Positions 7,175 to 8,054 of a stretch of DNA of 8,054 nt are shown here, in pieces (positions within the stretch are counted from its first letter, which is position 1; each line of letters opens with the position of its first letter). The DNA comes from Moraxellaceae bacterium (GTDB taxonomy: Bacteria > Pseudomonadota > Gammaproteobacteria > Pseudomonadales > Ketobacteraceae): positions 1-8,054 of the forward strand of contig NVVG01000167.1 in assembly GCA_002402125.1 (NCBI GenBank), read 5' to 3'. The position numbers and the translations under genes are program-made. A model generated the notes under the pieces. It did not search any database. It saw nothing but the letters and a program-made list of their open reading frames with translations, and was not told where the DNA came from.

Positions 7175-7208
7175 AAAAAAAAAGTGAACCCAAGGGGTTC
7201 ACTTTTTT
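7175..7208 (-). terminator. Rho-independent terminator of the PEP-CTERM gene
   Basis: GTGAACCC (7184-7191) and GGGTTCAC (7195-7202) are perfect inverted copies around a three-base loop. The stem can extend with six A-T pairs (7178-7183 with 7203-7208). Read on the minus strand, the hairpin is followed by nine consecutive Ts (7175-7183), the classical intrinsic terminator, about 45 bases after the stop of the PEP-CTERM gene. The plus strand also ends the stem with six Ts, so the element could work both ways, but no plus-strand gene is present. It separates the PEP-CTERM transcript from the EPS genes. Confidence 0.92.
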
Positions 7209-7247
7209 AAAAAGCCTAATAGATGCTTTTTGGGGTATTACTTCGAA

Positions 7248-8033
7248 TTAAGACTTGCGACGACGCGCCATGCCTAATCCAGCAAGACCTAGTCCAAATA
7301 GAGCAAGTGTAGCTGGCTCTGAAACAGGCTGAGTAGACTCAACCATAACAACTAAGTCGTTGTAGTCTTGGTCGCTTCCATTTGAAATAAGGACATCTTC
7401 AAATGCCAATATCCAACCGCCAGAAGTCCATGACTTGTTCTGACCTGCGATATTAACGAGATCGCCTTTTCCTTGATATGCAACCATTTGGTCGTTGCCC
7501 GCTGCGTTGTCATCTTCTATAGAATAAAAGGTGCCGTTGCTTGCAGTAGCTAGGTAGAAACCAAAGTTTCCGGTAGAGAAGTCCATACCAGTATCATATA
7601 ACGTATCGCCATTTATGATCGAGGCCGTTATATCATTAATGTCTGCTCCGTTTTGTAGGGCGGTAGCGTGATTTACTAGGACAGAACCGTCATCAAGAAT
7701 ACTGAAGGTTGCATCGTCACCAGTAGTATCTGAACCTGAAAAGATCTCTAGGTATAAGCCAGTATTATTTTCGTCATAAATACCAAAAGAGTTTGTAGAA
7801 GCGTTGCCTGCAATCTCTACAACAAATAGAGCAGGGGAAATACCGGAATCGGTATTGGTCCATACTTCATCTGGATCTGCCTGGTCGGTATGAACATTAA
7901 CGGAAGAAGGTCCGCCAACAGTGATACCGTCAAGAATTGATTGTAGTGACTGTTCGCTGCCAGCCAGAATAGTGTTTGCGTTTGCACCAGATGCTGCAGC
8001 TAATAGAGCTACTGCGAGTAGGGCCTTTTTCAT
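7248..8033 (-). CDS. PEP-CTERM sorted surface protein with DUF4114-like domain
   Basis: A 261-residue exported protein. Residues 1-19 form a Sec signal peptide (MKKALLAVALLAAASGANA), with a likely cleavage after A19. The mature part is acidic and beta-rich. A block at about 150-232, ending in WILAFEDVLISNGSDQDYND (207-226), matches the pattern of the DUF4114 domain, in which the FED and SDxDYND residues are typical. The C-terminus is a complete PEP-CTERM sorting signal: the motif SEPATLAL (238-245; S replaces the first P), a hydrophobic helix to about 255, and the basic tail RRRKS (257-261). By family knowledge an exosortase recognises and processes this signal at the inner membrane so that the protein reaches the envelope, outer surface or EPS matrix. 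The exosortase must be elsewhere. The ATG is well supported by AGGAG 7 bases upstream. The gene has its own terminator, so it is probably a separate transcript although it borders and shares direction with the EPS genes. Its molecular function is unknown. Confidence 0.93.
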   Translation of the reverse strand: MKKALLAVALLAAASGANANTILAGSEQSLQSILDGITVGGPSSVNVHTDQADPDEVWTNTDSGISPALFVVEIAGNASTNSFGIYDENNTGLYLEIFSGSDTTGDDATFSILDDGSVLVNHATALQNGADINDITASIINGDTLYDTGMDFSTGNFGFYLATASNGTFYSIEDDNAAGNDQMVAYQGKGDLVNIAGQNKSWTSGGWILAFEDVLISNGSDQDYNDLVVMVESTQPVSEPATLALFGLGLAGLGMARRRKS

Positions 8034-8040
8034 GGTTTAA

Positions 8041-8045
8041 CTCCT
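8041..8045 (-). promoter_or_regulatory. Strong ribosome binding site of the PEP-CTERM gene
   Basis: AGGAG on the minus strand lies 7 bases before the ATG (8031-8033). It is the best Shine-Dalgarno match in the window, in contrast to the weak or absent sites before the lyase-like and glycosyltransferase genes, which suggests high expression of the surface protein. The promoter lies beyond the window edge. Confidence 0.85.
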
Positions 8046-8054
8046 AGTTAATAA

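Noticed and set aside
7184..7202. Hairpin as a riboswitch or regulatory RNA
   Set aside because: Its perfect short stem, three-base loop and nine-T tail just after a stop codon are fully explained by an intrinsic terminator.

Overview
The window looks like part of an exopolysaccharide (EPS) locus from a Gram-negative bacterium that has a PEP-CTERM/exosortase sorting system. It is most likely a proteobacterium, and a marine or aquatic gammaproteobacterium is my guess. Two things support this: a PEP-CTERM surface protein at the right end, and a FemAB-like GNAT protein of the type associated with PEP-CTERM/EPS loci at the left end. No exosortase, polymerase or flippase gene lies inside the window, so the assignment to a wider EPS locus is inference.

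All six genes are on the minus strand, so transcription runs from high to low coordinates. From the right: (1) 7248-8033, a secreted PEP-CTERM protein with a DUF4114-like domain, a good ribosome binding site and its own strong rho-independent terminator at 7175-7208. (2) An AT-rich gap of about 150 bases that must hold the promoter of the following genes if they are not read through from the PEP-CTERM gene. (3) 4387-7023, a large protein resembling the PcRGLX/YetA exo-rhamnogalacturonan lyase family, without a signal peptide. (4) 3398-4345, a family 2 glycosyltransferase with C-terminal membrane helices. (5) 2249-3376, a family 4 glycosyltransferase. (6) 1213-2244, a polysaccharide deacetylase. 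(7) 128-1204, the FemAB/GNAT protein. Genes 3 to 7 are separated by only 41, 21, 4 and 8 bases, so they probably form one operon. The last 127 bases hold a degenerate 14-base tandem repeat that runs over the stop codon of the FemAB gene.

A plausible joint role is as follows. The two glycosyltransferases build a repeat unit at the inner membrane. The deacetylase removes acetyl groups from amino sugars. The FemAB/GNAT protein may then acylate or aminoacylate the freed amine. The lyase-like protein may trim or clear uronate-containing oligosaccharides. The PEP-CTERM protein would be an envelope or matrix protein produced from a separate transcript. The least explained element is the signal-less lyase-like protein leading a biosynthetic operon.
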